Positions 1 through 8,202 are shown, counted from the stretch's first letter. The stretch is DNA of 64,000 nucleotides from Polaribacter marinus (GCF_022662535.1 NZ_JAKQYM010000002.1:310001-374000), one strand, 5' to 3'. A program made the numbers and translations. The notes: generated by a model not told the origin, from the letters alone.

Positions 1-422
1 GGTGGGTAGCAGTACTTATTGCAAGTGTTATAATGCAATTTTGGTACCTACCAATTTTAGATCCTATTTTATCATTATTAATTGCTATATACATACTTTA
101 TAACGTTTTTAAAAATGGTAAAGAAAGTATTCGTATTATTTTACAAGGAACACCTTTATATATTTCTTCTGATAAACTTAAAAAGAAGATTTTAGAGTTT
201 AAGGAAATTAAGAGTATACATGATTGTCATTTATGGAGTATGGATGGAGAGTATAACGTTTTAACAATGCATTTAATTGTAGATAGCACTATGACTTGGG
301 CAGATATAAAATTGCTTAAAACAAAAGTTAAAACAATTTTACATGATGATTTTCATTTAGAACATATTACTTTAGAATTAGAATTGTCAAATGAAGATTG
401 TGCTTATATTCACTGTAATTAA
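1..422 (+). CDS. Cation diffusion facilitator (CDF) transporter, C-terminal part
   Basis: This is the 3' part of a gene that begins before the window; the frame is open from base 3 with no stop, so the ATG at 33 is probably internal. The first residues form the end of a hydrophobic helix (WVAVLIASVIMQFWYLPILD, then a segment around LSLLIAIYILY), followed by a soluble domain of about 90 residues with the beta-alpha-beta look of the CDF cytoplasmic domain. Its H-rich stretch (IHDCHLWSMDGEYN) is typical of CzcD/ZitB-type Zn/Co/Cd efflux proteins, which exchange divalent metal for protons at the inner membrane. The metal cannot be told from this fragment. The call rests on the CHLWS-like motif and topology. 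Confidence 0.85.
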   Translation, partial: WVAVLIASVIMQFWYLPILDPILSLLIAIYILYNVFKNGKESIRIILQGTPLYISSDKLKKKILEFKEIKSIHDCHLWSMDGEYNVLTMHLIVDSTMTWADIKLLKTKVKTILHDDFHLEHITLELELSNEDCAYIHCN

Positions 423-464
423 AATCTTTAATTGTAAATTTGATAAAAATAAAAAAACATAAAA

Positions 465-1295
465 ATGGCAACAAGACAACCTGAATTTAATTTTCCTAAA
501 GGCGGATTATTTTTTATTATTATAGCAGTAGCAGTAATTATTTTATTCTCTAAATCTACAGTAACTATTGGTCCTGGTGAAGGAGGAGTTATTTTTGAAT
601 CTTTAGGAGATGGTATAAATACAGAAAAAACATATAGTGAGGGGTTTCATATTGTAGCTCCTTGGAATCGTATGATTGTAAGAAAAGTACGTCAACAATC
701 TATTTCTGATGAAATGAATGTGCTTTCTGTAAATGGATTAGAAGTTAAAGTAAATGGAACAATCTGGTACGAACCAGAGTTTTCTAATTTAGGAAAATTA
801 ATAAAAACCAAAGGAGAAGATTATGAGCGTGAATTGTTAGATCCTGCCATTAATGCTGCAGCAAGAAGTGTTGTTGGACGTTATACTCCAGAACAGTTAT
901 ATTCTAGTAAAAGAGATGTAATAGAACAAGAAATTTTAGATGAAATTAAAATTGTTTTAAAAGACCAATATTTATTAGTTACAAGAGTTTTGGTAGAAGA
1001 TGTGAAATTGCCAACAACAATTAGAACAGCTATTGAAACAAAGTTAAAGCAAGAGCAAGAATCATTAGAATATGAGTTTAGAATTGCTAAAGCAGAAAAA
1101 GAAGCTAAAAGACAAAAAATTGATGCAGAAGGGAAAGCTGTAGCAAATAAAATCTTAAGTGCTTCTTTAACGGATAAAATTCTACAAGAAAAAGGAATTA
1201 GTGCAACTTTAGAACTTTCTAAATCACCAAATAGTAAAGTAATTGTTATTGGATCTGGTAAATCAGGGATGCCAATTATTCTTGGTAATCAATAA
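465..1295 (+). CDS. Prohibitin/SPFH (band 7) family membrane protein
   Basis: 276 residues. There is one N-terminal membrane segment (about residues 13-30, GGLFFIIIAVAVIILF) and then an SPFH/band 7 domain (about 35-200) with the prohibitin-like stretch VRQQSISDEMNVLSVNGLEV. A charged, probably coiled-coil part follows (about 200-245, KLKQEQESLEYEFRIAKAEKEAKRQ), then a short C-terminal tail. Proteins of this family form large ring assemblies at the inner membrane and often guard or modulate membrane proteases such as FtsH. The specific partner is not visible here. The start follows an A-rich stretch (aaaaacataaaaatg), as is usual in flavobacteria, and a clear terminator follows, so this looks like a single-gene unit or the end of the CDF unit. 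Confidence 0.88.
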   Translation: MATRQPEFNFPKGGLFFIIIAVAVIILFSKSTVTIGPGEGGVIFESLGDGINTEKTYSEGFHIVAPWNRMIVRKVRQQSISDEMNVLSVNGLEVKVNGTIWYEPEFSNLGKLIKTKGEDYERELLDPAINAAARSVVGRYTPEQLYSSKRDVIEQEILDEIKIVLKDQYLLVTRVLVEDVKLPTTIRTAIETKLKQEQESLEYEFRIAKAEKEAKRQKIDAEGKAVANKILSASLTDKILQEKGISATLELSKSPNSKVIVIGSGKSGMPIILGNQ

Positions 1296-1317
1296 AATAA
1301 AAACTTTATATCAATTT

Positions 1318-1349
1318 AAAAAATCCAGTTTATGCTGGATTTTTTTTTG
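1318..1349 (+). terminator. Intrinsic terminator after the prohibitin gene
   Basis: The arms AAATCCAG and CTGGATTT enclose a 5-base loop and are followed by a run of nine T. It lies 23 bases after the stop codon of the SPFH gene. Confidence 0.85.
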
Positions 1350-1419
1350 TTATAAACACACCTAAAGTGTTGATATCTAAATCTGTAATTCATAAAATTT
1401 TGTTAAAGTAAAAATTTAT

Positions 1420-1445
1420 TGTAACTAATTTAGGTTATCGGCGTC
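1420..1445 (+). promoter_or_regulatory. Putative ECF-sigma promoter TGTAAC-N16-CGTC
   Basis: TGTAAC at 1420-1425 and CGTC (in CGTCTTA) at 1442-1445 are separated by exactly 16 bases and lie 25 bases before the start of the 41-residue gene. The same pair with the same spacing lies before the ECF sigma gene at 47282-47307. A -35 ending in AAC and a -10 of CGTC are typical of ECF-sigma promoters. That the 47365 sigma factor reads this site is an inference. Confidence 0.5.
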
Positions 1446-1469
1446 TTATAGATGTAATAAAAAATAATT

Positions 1470-1595
1470 ATGAATACATTAAATATCAGTAAAGAAAATA
1501 AAAAGAATAATACAGTAGAAATTATTCAATCTAAAAGAGCCACTTGGAATACAAGAAGAAAGTATAACTACAAATACATCACAACTGTATTTTAG
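1470..1595 (+). CDS. Small protein of 41 residues, function unknown
   Basis: A short open frame starting MNTLNISKENKKNN and ending ATWNTRRKYNYKYITTVF before TAG. It is supported by its setting rather than by homology: a promoter-like TGTAAC-N16-CGTC pair 25 bases upstream, an A-rich initiation region, and an intrinsic terminator 33 bases after the stop, so promoter, frame and terminator make a self-contained unit. The N-terminal half is polar and lysine/asparagine rich. The C-terminal half is basic and aromatic (W, three Y, F). I do not recognise it. A leader peptide is possible in principle, but the next gene lies on the other strand, so there is nothing in cis for it to attenuate. It may instead be a secreted or membrane-binding small stress peptide, or the transcript may be a non-coding RNA. 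Confidence 0.45.
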   Translation: MNTLNISKENKKNNTVEIIQSKRATWNTRRKYNYKYITTVF

Positions 1596-1627
1596 TTAAT
1601 ATTAGTTAGTTTTTAATAGTTGATTAA

Positions 1628-1656
1628 GGTCAGAAACATTGTTTCTGGCCTTTTTC
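1628..1656 (+). terminator. Intrinsic terminator of the 41-residue gene
   Basis: GGTCAGAAAC and GTTTCTGGCC form a 10-bp stem (one G-T pair) around ATT, followed by five T. The T run lies on the plus-strand side, so it serves the small gene, not the convergent gene ending at 1671. Confidence 0.8.
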
Positions 1657-1670
1657 AATTTTAACAAACT

Positions 1671-2477
1671 TTAGTTTTTAACAGGGATTTTGTTGCGTTC
1701 TATTTTTCCTTTTTTAAGCGCTTTATAATTTTCATAACAATCTAAAACAGCTTCAATCATTTGTAAATCAGAAGCTTTCTTAATAAAGTATTCAGAATAA
1801 TTACAATCAGTTAGTAATTCAGAAAGTTCTTGTCTGTCCATTTCTAAATATTCCATCATTACTTCTCTATCAAATTTACCTGATAGCATTTTACGTAAAT
1901 CGTCTTCTTTTTTAAGCTTCTTTAATTTTCTTAGTTGTTTAGGTTTTTTTCCAAAAAGATTATATAAAAAATCTACAGGTTGAAAAATTGCAGCAACTGG
2001 AGAAGAAAAATCTTTCCCTTTAGGTTTTCCAACTTCATAAGTTTGTGGAAGTCCATTTATATGAATTCTTGTATATCTATCTTTTGGTACTTGTTTTACA
2101 TCAATTTCCAAAACACCAATTAATTTGGTAGATTTAATAACAACCTCTCTTATTTCTTCGGGTTTTTCATAAAGTGCAATTACCAATTCATTCCCTTTTA
2201 ATAAGTCATTGGTAATTTTTAATTTAATAGAAGCAAAACCTAAATAAGAAACAAGAATTGTATCATTTGCTCTTGCAGGAAGTGTAAAAAAACCTCTATC
2301 GTTGGTAATGGTACCTACAACAGAATTTAAATTTAAAACATGAGCAGCACTTAAAGCTTTTTTGCTTTCTGCATGCACAATCTGACCTTTTAATTTTATA
2401 ACAGGAATACTGTCATTTTGTGAGAATGCACTTAAACTTAAAAATAAGCACAAAATAAATAGATTTTTTTTCATCAT
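1671..2477 (-). CDS. Exported carboxypeptidase-like regulatory domain protein
   Basis: 268 residues. The start MMKKNLFILCLFLSLSAFSQ is a signal peptide with a typical flavobacterial end. Residues about 28-110 form a CarboxypepD_reg-like domain (LKGQIVHAESKKALSAAHVLN, then GTITNDRGFFTLPA and ILVSYLGFAS), the beta-sandwich found on TonB-dependent receptors and on free-standing periplasmic proteins. The C-terminal 140 residues are charged and helical, with a KKPKQLRKLKKLKKEDD cluster, and I do not know their function. There is no TonB plug or barrel, so it is not a receptor. It is a common type in Flavobacteriaceae, with no assigned reaction. It is transcribed alone, convergent to the small gene. 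Confidence 0.75.
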   Translation of the reverse strand: MMKKNLFILCLFLSLSAFSQNDSIPVIKLKGQIVHAESKKALSAAHVLNLNSVVGTITNDRGFFTLPARANDTILVSYLGFASIKLKITNDLLKGNELVIALYEKPEEIREVVIKSTKLIGVLEIDVKQVPKDRYTRIHINGLPQTYEVGKPKGKDFSSPVAAIFQPVDFLYNLFGKKPKQLRKLKKLKKEDDLRKMLSGKFDREVMMEYLEMDRQELSELLTDCNYSEYFIKKASDLQMIEAVLDCYENYKALKKGKIERNKIPVKN

Positions 2478-2655
2478 AAATGCAAAATTAAGTATAAAAC
2501 TTTTTAAAATGGTTAATTATTTGTGAAGAAGTTTATTTTAAAATACTATTATATATTCTTTATAATAGGTTCATTATTAGTTTAATAAATAATCAATTAT
2601 TTTCTTTTTTATAAATTTACTTAAATTAATATTCTTTACTATAAAAATAATAGAC

Positions 2656-4860
2656 ATGAAAAAACGAATGATAATAGCAATAACTATGTTGCTTTTTACA
2701 GCAGTTAAGGCTCAAAAAGTAGTCAAAGAATATTACAATAACGGACAATTAAAAGCTATAGGTAAGCAGTATTCTGCAGAAGAAATAGTTTTTAAAAATA
2801 AACAAATGAATAAGTTGTATAAAGCAAGTACTTGGTTACAGCCAAAGCCACAAAAAGTTGGTGAATGGAAATGGTACTACGATAATGGAGAACTTAAGAC
2901 AAAAGGTTTTTATTCAGAAGGAAAAAGAAAGGATAAAACGGTTTATACTTATAAGGATAAAAAGTGGGAAGAATATCTTTCTAATGGAAAATTAGCAAGT
3001 ACAGGTTATTATAAAAAAGGTGATAAAGATGGAGTATGGGAGTACTTTTTGAAAAATGAAGTAAAATATTATAAAACTTTTAAAAGAAATAAAGAAAATG
3101 GAGAGTATAAATATTTTGATAAAGACAAAAATGTTAGGGCTATTGGATATTATATTAATAAAAAAAAGGATGGTAAATGGAAATTTTATAGTGAAAATGG
3201 GCTACTAATATTATTTGAAAACTATAAGGGTGGAAAACTAGTTGGAGATAGGGTAAGTTATTTTTCTAATGGTAAGCCAAAAGAATCTTCATTTTATATT
3301 AATGGGTTACAAGCAGGAGAAGTAAAGGCATATCATGAAAATGGGCAACTTTATACAGAAGCAAGATATGTTAACGGTGTTCATGTTGGAGAACAAAAAT
3401 GGTATAAAGAAAATGGAGATTTAGATCGTTACGCTAAATATTATGGAGTTACAAAAAATGCCTCAAAAATTAGCAATGTCAAAGTGTTTGAAATATATAA
3501 ATTTAAAAGAGATTCAAAACCAGAAACACATGTACATTTAAAATTTTCTAAAGTTAATCGTGGTTCAACTTTGGGGGAACCAGGTGCTTCAAGTGCTTTT
3601 TATCTAATTGATGATAAAGGAAAGAAATACAATTTAATTGGTCAAACTGGTTGGAAAGGAGATAAAGTCGAAGGATTTGGTTGGTTAAGTAAACCTATAA
3701 GAAACTTAAGTTTAAAACTTAAATTTGAAGAAGTTCCATTAGAGAATATAAAAACATTAAACTTAATTGAAGGTAATTGTACAGGTAGAAATTGTTGGCA
3801 TATATACAATATTTTATCTTCAGATAGTACAGATAATTTAGAATCAGATCGATGTGTTTCTGGAGATTGTACAAATGGAAAGGGAACCTACAAATGGAAT
3901 ACAGGAGAAACTTATACAGGTGAGTTTAGATATGGTAAAAGAAATGGAAAAGGAACAAACATTTTTAAAAACGGAGATAAATATGTAGGGGAATTTAATA
4001 GGGATGAAATGCATGGTTATGGCGCAATTATGTATTTTAAAAATGGAGATAAGTTTCAAGGTACTTTTGAATATAATAAAATGGATTATGGTACATTAAT
4101 TCTTAAAGATGGAACAATAAGAAAGGGAAATTGGAAGAACAAGAAGCAGGAAGGTAAAGGTGCTACTATTTTTAAAAATGGAGATGAATATAATGGAGAG
4201 TATAAAAAAGGATTGAAACACGGTTTTGGTGTTTTTAAGTGGAGTAATGGCGATATTTATAAAGGATTATGGAAAAATGATGTACGAGAAGGTAATGGAG
4301 TTTTTTCTCCAACCAATGGAGCTATTTATAAAGGGAAATGGAAAAATGATGAGCAAGAAGATGGAGTTACTTATTCTCATCCAAGTGAAAAGAAAAATAT
4401 TTTAAATAGATACTTTAATGGAACAAAAGTACAAAAATATAGCTCTAGAGAAAAAAAACAAATAAAGAAAGAATCCTTCGAAAAAATAGTTTCATTATTA
4501 AAAAGAGCAACAGATTTATATGATAAAAAGTTGGTATTTGAAGCAGTTGATGATGCAAATTTTAAAATAGTGTTTAGCTCAATACATTCTGGATTTGGAA
4601 TGAAATCTAAAAAATATTCTTTTTTAGATTTTAAAACTATAAAAGGGTTTTATGGAGATTATTGGGAGAGTGGTGAATTTAAATCAAATTTATTTTTTGA
4701 TAATGGTTATATCATTAGAACTGATTATTTAAATACTGGTAATAGAGGGAAAGAAAAAAGAACATCTTCATTTGAAACATTTGAATTTTATTATGATAAT
4801 AAAATTTTTGATGTCATCGAATTAGAGAATGAAATTGAAAGATTTATAAGAGTAAAGTAA
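2656..4860 (+). CDS. Large YwqK-type plus MORN repeat protein, exported
   Basis: 734 residues with a signal peptide (MKKRMIIAITMLLFTAVKAQ). Residues about 20-265 hold a run of YwqK-type repeats built on the pattern YY-NGQLK-GKQ-GEWKWYYDNGELKTKG. A beta-rich segment with few repeats follows (about 270-395). Residues about 405-565 hold MORN repeats (GTYKWNTGETYTGEFRYGKRNGKGT; FKNGDKYVGEFNRDEMHGYG), and a unique C-terminal domain closes the protein (about 580-734). MORN and YwqK repeats are beta-hairpin modules used as scaffolds or membrane/protein binders. Some YwqK proteins are annotated as antitoxins, but no toxin gene is next to this one, so I do not propose that role. It lies just outside the left end of the integrative element, so I take it to be a host gene. 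Confidence 0.7.
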   Translation: MKKRMIIAITMLLFTAVKAQKVVKEYYNNGQLKAIGKQYSAEEIVFKNKQMNKLYKASTWLQPKPQKVGEWKWYYDNGELKTKGFYSEGKRKDKTVYTYKDKKWEEYLSNGKLASTGYYKKGDKDGVWEYFLKNEVKYYKTFKRNKENGEYKYFDKDKNVRAIGYYINKKKDGKWKFYSENGLLILFENYKGGKLVGDRVSYFSNGKPKESSFYINGLQAGEVKAYHENGQLYTEARYVNGVHVGEQKWYKENGDLDRYAKYYGVTKNASKISNVKVFEIYKFKRDSKPETHVHLKFSKVNRGSTLGEPGASSAFYLIDDKGKKYNLIGQTGWKGDKVEGFGWLSKPIRNLSLKLKFEEVPLENIKTLNLIEGNCTGRNCWHIYNILSSDSTDNLESDRCVSGDCTNGKGTYKWNTGETYTGEFRYGKRNGKGTNIFKNGDKYVGEFNRDEMHGYGAIMYFKNGDKFQGTFEYNKMDYGTLILKDGTIRKGNWKNKKQEGKGATIFKNGDEYNGEYKKGLKHGFGVFKWSNGDIYKGLWKNDVREGNGVFSPTNGAIYKGKWKNDEQEDGVTYSHPSEKKNILNRYFNGTKVQKYSSREKKQIKKESFEKIVSLLKRATDLYDKKLVFEAVDDANFKIVFSSIHSGFGMKSKKYSFLDFKTIKGFYGDYWESGEFKSNLFFDNGYIIRTDYLNTGNRGKEKRTSSFETFEFYYDNKIFDVIELENEIERFIRVK

Positions 4861-4919
4861 CAGTATTTCAAACGATTAAGAAATAGTCAATGCTATTTAA
4901 AAAGTAAGAAAATAAATAG

Positions 4920-4937
4920 AAAAGTGCGCACGAGAAG
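4920..4937. repeat. attL core: 18-bp direct repeat, copy of tRNA-Leu 3' end
   Basis: AAAAGTGCGCACGAGAAG, identical to 10198-10215. The bases on either side differ (g/t on the left, t/a on the right), so the identity stops at exactly 18 bp. The repeat includes the reverse complement of the tRNA-Leu acceptor and the end of its T arm. Confidence 0.9.
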
Positions 4938-5075
4938 TGTACTTTTTATATTTTTGTTTTATTTGAAATTTTCAGTGAAATATAGTGATTACCTGTTTTA
5001 TAAGGCTAAAGTAAGTGTTTTTGTTTTGAAAAGCTTATGTTGTTAGAGTTTATGATATTTTAAATTATATCTTTT

Positions 5076-5097
5076 TGTTGGCTAGATGTTGGCTAAA
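5076..5097. repeat. Putative integrase arm sites near attL (two direct repeats)
   Basis: TGTTGGCTA occurs at 5076-5084 and 5087-5095, an 11-bp period. A near-identical pair with the same period lies inside the right end at 10125-10144. The left pair overlaps the spacer of the integrase promoter, which would let the integrase repress its own gene. Confidence 0.5.
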
Positions 5098-5109
5098 GTA
5101 TTATTTTTG
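5078..5109 (+). promoter_or_regulatory. Bacteroidota-type promoter of the integrase gene
   Basis: TTG at 5078-5080, 21 bases, then TATTTTTG (TAnnTTTG) at 5102-5109. The -7 box lies 23 bases before the integrase ATG. The same architecture is seen before the helicase gene at 23413. Confidence 0.55.
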
Positions 5110-5131
5110 TAAAAATAAATTATAAATACCT

Positions 5132-6388
5132 ATGGCTAGTATTAAATACTTAATTCAATCTGATAAAGAAGTTGTTCAGATATATATCCGTTTATCTATT
5201 GGTAGGGCTAAGTATTTTAAACGGAAGGTGGGTTTTACTTTGAAGTCAGTAGACTGGAATAAGCAAAAAGGAATGCCTAAATTAAATAATAACGGAAATA
5301 AAAAAATTGCATCTGACTTAAGAGGATTAACAACTTTTATATATGATGCATTAAATAATGCAGCTAGCAATGGTGAGCAAATTAATGGAGGTTGGCTAAC
5401 TAGTCAAATTGATATTCATTTTAATAGAGTTCAAATTGTTGATTTAGATAAATTGCTTATTTACTGTAATAAGTTTATAAGTTCAATGAAGAAATCTGGT
5501 ATTGCTTTAAATACAGTAAAAAAATATCAAACAACAATTAATAAAATAGAAGCTTTTGAGTTGGTTTCTAATAAAACTTTTTTAGTAAAAGATGTTAATA
5601 TAAGTTTTGGAGAAAATTTTTTAAATTATTTGAGGGTAGATTGTAAATATCAAGACAATACAGCGTCAAGAATTATTGGTTATGTTAAAACAATTTGTTT
5701 TAATGCAGAGGTAAATGGTATTAGAGTTTCCCCACAGCTTAAAAAAATAAAAGGTTTAAAAACTGTAAAAATGCCATTTGTTTATTTGACGTTTGAAGAA
5801 ATTGAGAAAATAAAAAATACTTTGTACGAAAATCCATTACATCAAGTAGTTGCTGATTGGTTGATTATTTCTTGTTATACTGGGCAACGTATTTCTGACC
5901 TATTGAGAATGAACTCTAGTATGATAATTAAAGAGCAAGGGTTTGAGTTTATATATTTAACGCAAGTTAAAACTAAAAGTATTGTTCAAATTCCAATTGA
6001 TAAAAATGTTAAGGAAATTTTAAATAAATATAAAGGTGAATTCCCGCCAAGAGTTTCTAAGCATGATCACAGTAATATGGTTATGTATAACAGAATCTTA
6101 AAAAAAGTATGTAAAACAGCAGGGATTGTTGAAATTGTAAAAGGGAATCTTTATAACGAAGAAACTGAACGAATGGAAGTAGGTATGTATCCAAAAAATT
6201 TACTTATTAGTAGTCATGTTGGAAGACGTTCTTACGCTTCAAATTTCTTTGGTAAAATCCCTACGCCTTTATTAATGAATATAACAGGACATTCTAGCGA
6301 ATCTATGTTTATGAAATATATACACAAAACTTCTAGTGATATGTCTATTCAATTGGCAAAAATATTAAGTGCATCAAATATTAAATGA
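5132..6388 (+). CDS. Tyrosine recombinase (site-specific integrase)
   Basis: 418 residues, a normal length for Bacteroidota integrases. The N-terminal 90 residues match the arm-binding domain with the usual RISIGRAKYFKRKVGF-type strand. About 90-200 is the SAM-like core-binding domain. About 215-410 is the catalytic domain. The catalytic set is visible: Arg in SCYTGQRISDLLR, Lys in the TQVKTKS strand, the HxxR box in SSHVGRRSYASNF, His in ITGHSS and the nucleophile Tyr in FMKYIHKTS. It should carry out integration at, and excision from, the tRNA-Leu site marked by the 18-bp repeats. It is the first gene inside the left end, transcribed inward. Confidence 0.93.
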   Translation: MASIKYLIQSDKEVVQIYIRLSIGRAKYFKRKVGFTLKSVDWNKQKGMPKLNNNGNKKIASDLRGLTTFIYDALNNAASNGEQINGGWLTSQIDIHFNRVQIVDLDKLLIYCNKFISSMKKSGIALNTVKKYQTTINKIEAFELVSNKTFLVKDVNISFGENFLNYLRVDCKYQDNTASRIIGYVKTICFNAEVNGIRVSPQLKKIKGLKTVKMPFVYLTFEEIEKIKNTLYENPLHQVVADWLIISCYTGQRISDLLRMNSSMIIKEQGFEFIYLTQVKTKSIVQIPIDKNVKEILNKYKGEFPPRVSKHDHSNMVMYNRILKKVCKTAGIVEIVKGNLYNEETERMEVGMYPKNLLISSHVGRRSYASNFFGKIPTPLLMNITGHSSESMFMKYIHKTSSDMSIQLAKILSASNIK

Positions 6389-6423
6389 TTTTAAACTACA
6401 GAGAGTTTTGTTAAGAAATGTTA

Positions 6424-6660
6424 TTATGTAAAATCAAAAAGCTCATCTAATGTTACGTTGAAAATTTTAGCAAATTTTAATATTGTAGAAAGTTTAGGTT
6501 CTTGTAATCCTTTCTCGTACTTCCTTATATTTTCGCGGTCGATTCCTATAGCAGCACCAACATCCATTTGAGACATATTATTATCATGTCTTAATTCTTT
6601 AATTTTAATGCCAAATCTTATTACCTCTATAGGAATAGGATTTTTTCTTATTCTTGCCAT
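6424..6660 (-). CDS. XRE-family HTH repressor of the element
   Basis: 78 residues from the ATG at 6660 (MARIRKNPIPIEVIRFGIKI). A GTG at 6684 would add eight residues, but the MARIRKN start matches related flavobacterial regulators better. Residues about 15-72 are a single helix-turn-helix domain of the Cro/C1 type (IKELRHDNNMSQMDVGAAIG, then YEKGLQEPKLSTILKFAKIF). There is no partner domain. It is divergent from the SH3 gene, and an inverted repeat lies between the two starts. It probably controls element genes, including itself. It converges on the integrase gene with 35 bases between the stops. Confidence 0.82.
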   Translation of the reverse strand: MARIRKNPIPIEVIRFGIKIKELRHDNNMSQMDVGAAIGIDRENIRKYEKGLQEPKLSTILKFAKIFNVTLDELFDFT

Positions 6661-6699
6661 CTTACAAATTTGGACATTTGTCACGGTTCAAAAGGGATT

Positions 6700-6738
6700 G
6701 CAAACGAGGGGTTGTTTGCTCGCATTGTGTTATATTTG
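6700..6738 (+). promoter_or_regulatory. Inverted-repeat operator and -7 box between xre and SH3 gene
   Basis: GCAAAC (6700-6705) and GTTTGC (6714-6719) form a perfect inverted repeat with an 8-base spacer, and TATATTTG (TAnnTTTG) lies at 6731-6738. The repeat sits where the -33 region would be, so a bound dimer would block transcription to the right. Assignment to the neighbouring XRE protein is inference. Confidence 0.4.
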
Positions 6739-6803
6739 TAGAAAACTATTTATTACTTAAATTATATTAAAGTAATATATCTAATTTTTTTAAAAAAAAA
6801 GTA

Positions 6804-7445
6804 ATGAAAGATGTCTTAAAAATATTTCTCTTTGTGGTTATGATTATAACAGTTTTTACATTTTTCTCTGGACCTGAGAATAAGTATGGTAATCCTATTT
6901 TTAAATATGCTAAAACAAGTTTAAATGTCCGAAAATACCCAGAACTTGAAGCGGAAGTTTTAAGAGTGCTTAAACCTAATGAAAGAGTTATTGTTTATGA
7001 TTCAGTTGTAAAAGGTTTTGCTTTAATTCTAAATAAGGACAGTACCAAATATGGATGGGCTTCTAAAAACTATCTACAGAATAATAAATTGAATAAAACC
7101 CAACTTCAAAATATTAGTAAGCATCAAGAAAAAGTTCGTGAGGATAATGTGAAAATAAAAAAGGAAAAGGAGAAAAATAGAATTCCATCTATGTTTGTAA
7201 GTGATGCAAAGTATTATGCTCATGAGAGCGTTTTGAAATTGTTGAAATCACCTTCAACTGCTGATTTTGGCTTGTGGGATGAAAAGGCTATTAAATGGAA
7301 TGATGGTGAATACTATGGATACACAATAAAAGGTTATGTTGATTCTCAAAATGGATTTGGGGCTACTATTAGAACAAACTATATTGTAAATATTGGTAAA
7401 AATAGAAAAGGTAAAATTGCTTCAAGTACTCCAGTTTTTCATTAA
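6804..7445 (+). CDS. Membrane-anchored SH3-domain protein, element cargo
   Basis: 213 residues. One N-terminal membrane segment (about 5-22, IFLFVVMIITVFTFFSG) is followed by a bacterial SH3-type domain (about 35-95, TSLNVRKYPELEAEVLRVL, ending in YGWASKNYL). A charged linker rich in Lys comes next (about 100-130), then a C-terminal domain of about 75 residues containing LKSPSTADF and VDSQNGFGATIRTNY. That last block resembles a small domain seen in many accessory-region proteins, of unknown role. SH3b domains often bind peptidoglycan or peptides. It is likely cargo of the element, facing the periplasm or the inner leaflet, and no enzymatic residues stand out. Confidence 0.6.
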   Translation: MKDVLKIFLFVVMIITVFTFFSGPENKYGNPIFKYAKTSLNVRKYPELEAEVLRVLKPNERVIVYDSVVKGFALILNKDSTKYGWASKNYLQNNKLNKTQLQNISKHQEKVREDNVKIKKEKEKNRIPSMFVSDAKYYAHESVLKLLKSPSTADFGLWDEKAIKWNDGEYYGYTIKGYVDSQNGFGATIRTNYIVNIGKNRKGKIASSTPVFH

Positions 7446-8202
7446 TTTTCTCTTTGTTGTCTAATAAATACCCATATTTAAACACGAGAATACATTATTA
7501 TTGGATATGAAATCCCTTATATCCGGTAGTAATTTCATCTATTAGACTTCTATTTGTATTCTTTTTAATAGTGTACTTGGCTAATATTTATTATTTGCCT
7601 GCAAATACTGTTTATAGAACATTTAAGAAACCTGTTGCTTGTTTTAACCTATGTAGTTTGTAAATGTAATTTAACCTCTTATCTGCAATTATATAACGTT
7701 TTATGTTGCATTAGTTAGCTATGCCTAAATGTTTAACAATAGTCAATTTTAAAGGATAATTAGTATCACATTAATAAAGTTCAATGGTATAGCTAAATTA
7801 ATAAGCTTTTGCCAAGGGGGCGATATTTCTTTTTTATAGTAACAACATACAAACCACGCCCCCCAATGACTTTTATAATCCGAACTGATTATAGGTAGGG
7901 GTGGGTAACCTATGTCTAGATTTTATTTTTCCACACATTAACTAAATAAATAGCTCAACTCTAAATAAGCCGTTTTAAGGAACTATACTGAAAAAATATT
8001 AAATAACACGTGTTGATAGTTTTTAGTATATAATATGACCCTTTAAAAAGCTCCTATTATTGAAATAACCTAAAATAATTTAGAATGAGATTTTTTGTAA
8101 AAGATTACCCAAAGTCGAATGTTAAAAATGCTTTTAAGTAAAAAGGAAGTTAAAAAAATAAATAGTAAAAACGAGTACAAAATTATTTAAATTAGAACTG
8201 AT
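7446..8202. other. 757-base non-coding region with two GC-rich hairpins
   Basis: No convincing gene was found. Two GC-rich islands stand out against AT-rich DNA. The first is GGGGGCG at 7816-7822, paired perfectly with CGCCCCC at 7857-7863 (34-base loop). The second is ATAGGT at 7891-7896, paired with ACCTAT at 7908-7913, whose loop is G-rich (AGGGGTGGGTA). Such islands could be a transfer or replication origin, a small RNA, or a decayed gene; the sequence alone does not decide. Confidence 0.5.

Noticed and set aside
1470..1656. Small aromatic-rich frame read as an amino-acid attenuator leader
   Set aside because: The terminator is followed by a gene on the opposite strand, so there is no downstream gene to attenuate. 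Kept only as an independent small gene.
3844..4059. Open frame on the minus strand inside the MORN gene
   Set aside because: It is a frame shadow of the MORN repeats with no promoter, no initiation context and no recognisable product.
7690..7735. ATAACGTTTTATGTTGCATTAG as a possible integron attC-like or dispersed repeat
   Set aside because: Only one copy is seen in the window and it cannot be folded into an attC structure.
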